From the NCBI RefSeq assembly GCF_017349075.1, contig NZ_JAFMOF010000001.1, positions 1,302,001 through 1,366,000 on the forward strand: a stretch of DNA of 64,000 nt. The letters are read 5' to 3'. This stretch comes from Streptomyces triculaminicus. Lineage in GTDB: Bacteria > Actinomycetota > Actinomycetes > Streptomycetales > Streptomycetaceae. The translations under genes and the position numbers were made by a program. Positions 63,912 to 64,000 of this stretch are shown here, piece after piece; within the stretch, counting starts at the first letter, position 1, and each line of letters starts with the position of its first letter. The notes beneath the pieces were generated by a model. That model was not told the DNA's origin. It was given only the letters and a program-made list of their open reading frames with translations, and searched no databases.

Positions 63912-64000
63912 GGACGAGCCCGTCCATGGCCCGGGCCCGCACCTCGCGCTCGGCGGCGGCGGTGATGAACGCGGTGGCGTTCTCCGGCCCGACCAGCGCC
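63901..64000 (-). CDS. C-terminal end of an unknown small protein, truncated by window edge
   Basis: A minus-strand frame is open from the window edge to a TGA at 63901-63903, encoding ALVGPENATAFITAAAER then EVRARAMDGLVRRR. The helix with basic end resembles the tail of ribbon-helix-helix type antitoxins, but too little is visible to say so. Confidence 0.45.
   Translation of the reverse strand, partial: ALVGPENATAFITAAAEREVRARAMDGLVRRR

Overview
The window is very high-GC DNA with strong codon-position bias, AGGAGG-type ribosome sites, frequent GTG starts and SsgA, SsgR-class developmental context. It is chromosomal DNA of a Streptomyces-like actinomycete close to oriC. From memory, the gene order matches the core region that begins just beyond parAB in Streptomyces (S. 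coelicolor around SCO3888 to SCO3950). Four perfect ParB sites (GTTTCACGTGAAAC) plus one near match fit the origin-proximal position. I see no phage, IS element, CRISPR array, rRNA or tRNA.

Layout. Positions 1-12,050 hold the end of a GNAT gene, then a minus-strand block: DUF6049-like secreted protein, MurJ lipid II flippase, pseudokinase, ECF sigma (SigM-like), its anti-sigma factor, trxB and trxA. The plus-strand cca gene diverges from it. The order sigma/anti-sigma/trxB/trxA next to murJ is also that of mycobacteria. 12-16 kb: an LppU-like protein, an MFS protein, inositol-phosphate synthase and PadR. 16-23 kb: a cell-wall block (class A PBP, GT87 membrane glycosyltransferase, alanine-racemase-like protein, FemX-type ligase). 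23-28.6 kb: rpsF-ssb-rpsR-rplI, a MATE transporter and dnaB, with a cluster of DnaA boxes ahead of dnaB.

28.7-42.6 kb is the more variable part: a small unknown gene, a serine hydrolase, an aminotransferase, several regulator/MFS pairs with visible operator palindromes (TetR, ArsR-like, MarR), HAD and NUDIX enzymes, a flavohaemoglobin-like protein, LysR, small membrane proteins and the sporulation gene ssgA, here without ssgR beside it. 42.9-48.4 kb: YibE/F, a TPP-riboswitch-controlled thiC, an unknown membrane protein and a metallophosphoesterase whose N-terminus is out of frame.

48.7-64 kb: LacI regulator, hisC-like aminotransferase, then the cytochrome bd operon cydA-cydB-cydDC behind a perfect Rex operator, followed by a GAF histidine kinase, an M23 peptidase, a Cof-type HAD phosphatase, an LLM flavin oxidoreductase, HtpX, PspAB and the 3' end of an unknown minus-strand gene.

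Themes: chromosome segregation/replication signals (parS, DnaA boxes, dnaB, ssb), envelope synthesis (murJ, PBP, femX), thiol and respiratory redox control (a sigma-R promoter at trxBA, Rex at cyd). I did not find a clearly undescribed multigene system. The strongest unusual signals are parS sites that double as the stems of long perfect palindromes between convergent genes, parS sites inside the anti-sigma linker, the DnaA-box cluster before dnaB, a frameshifted phosphoesterase and a TetR regulator with a C-terminal zinc-ribbon-like tail. All family assignments are from reading the translations; no database search was run.
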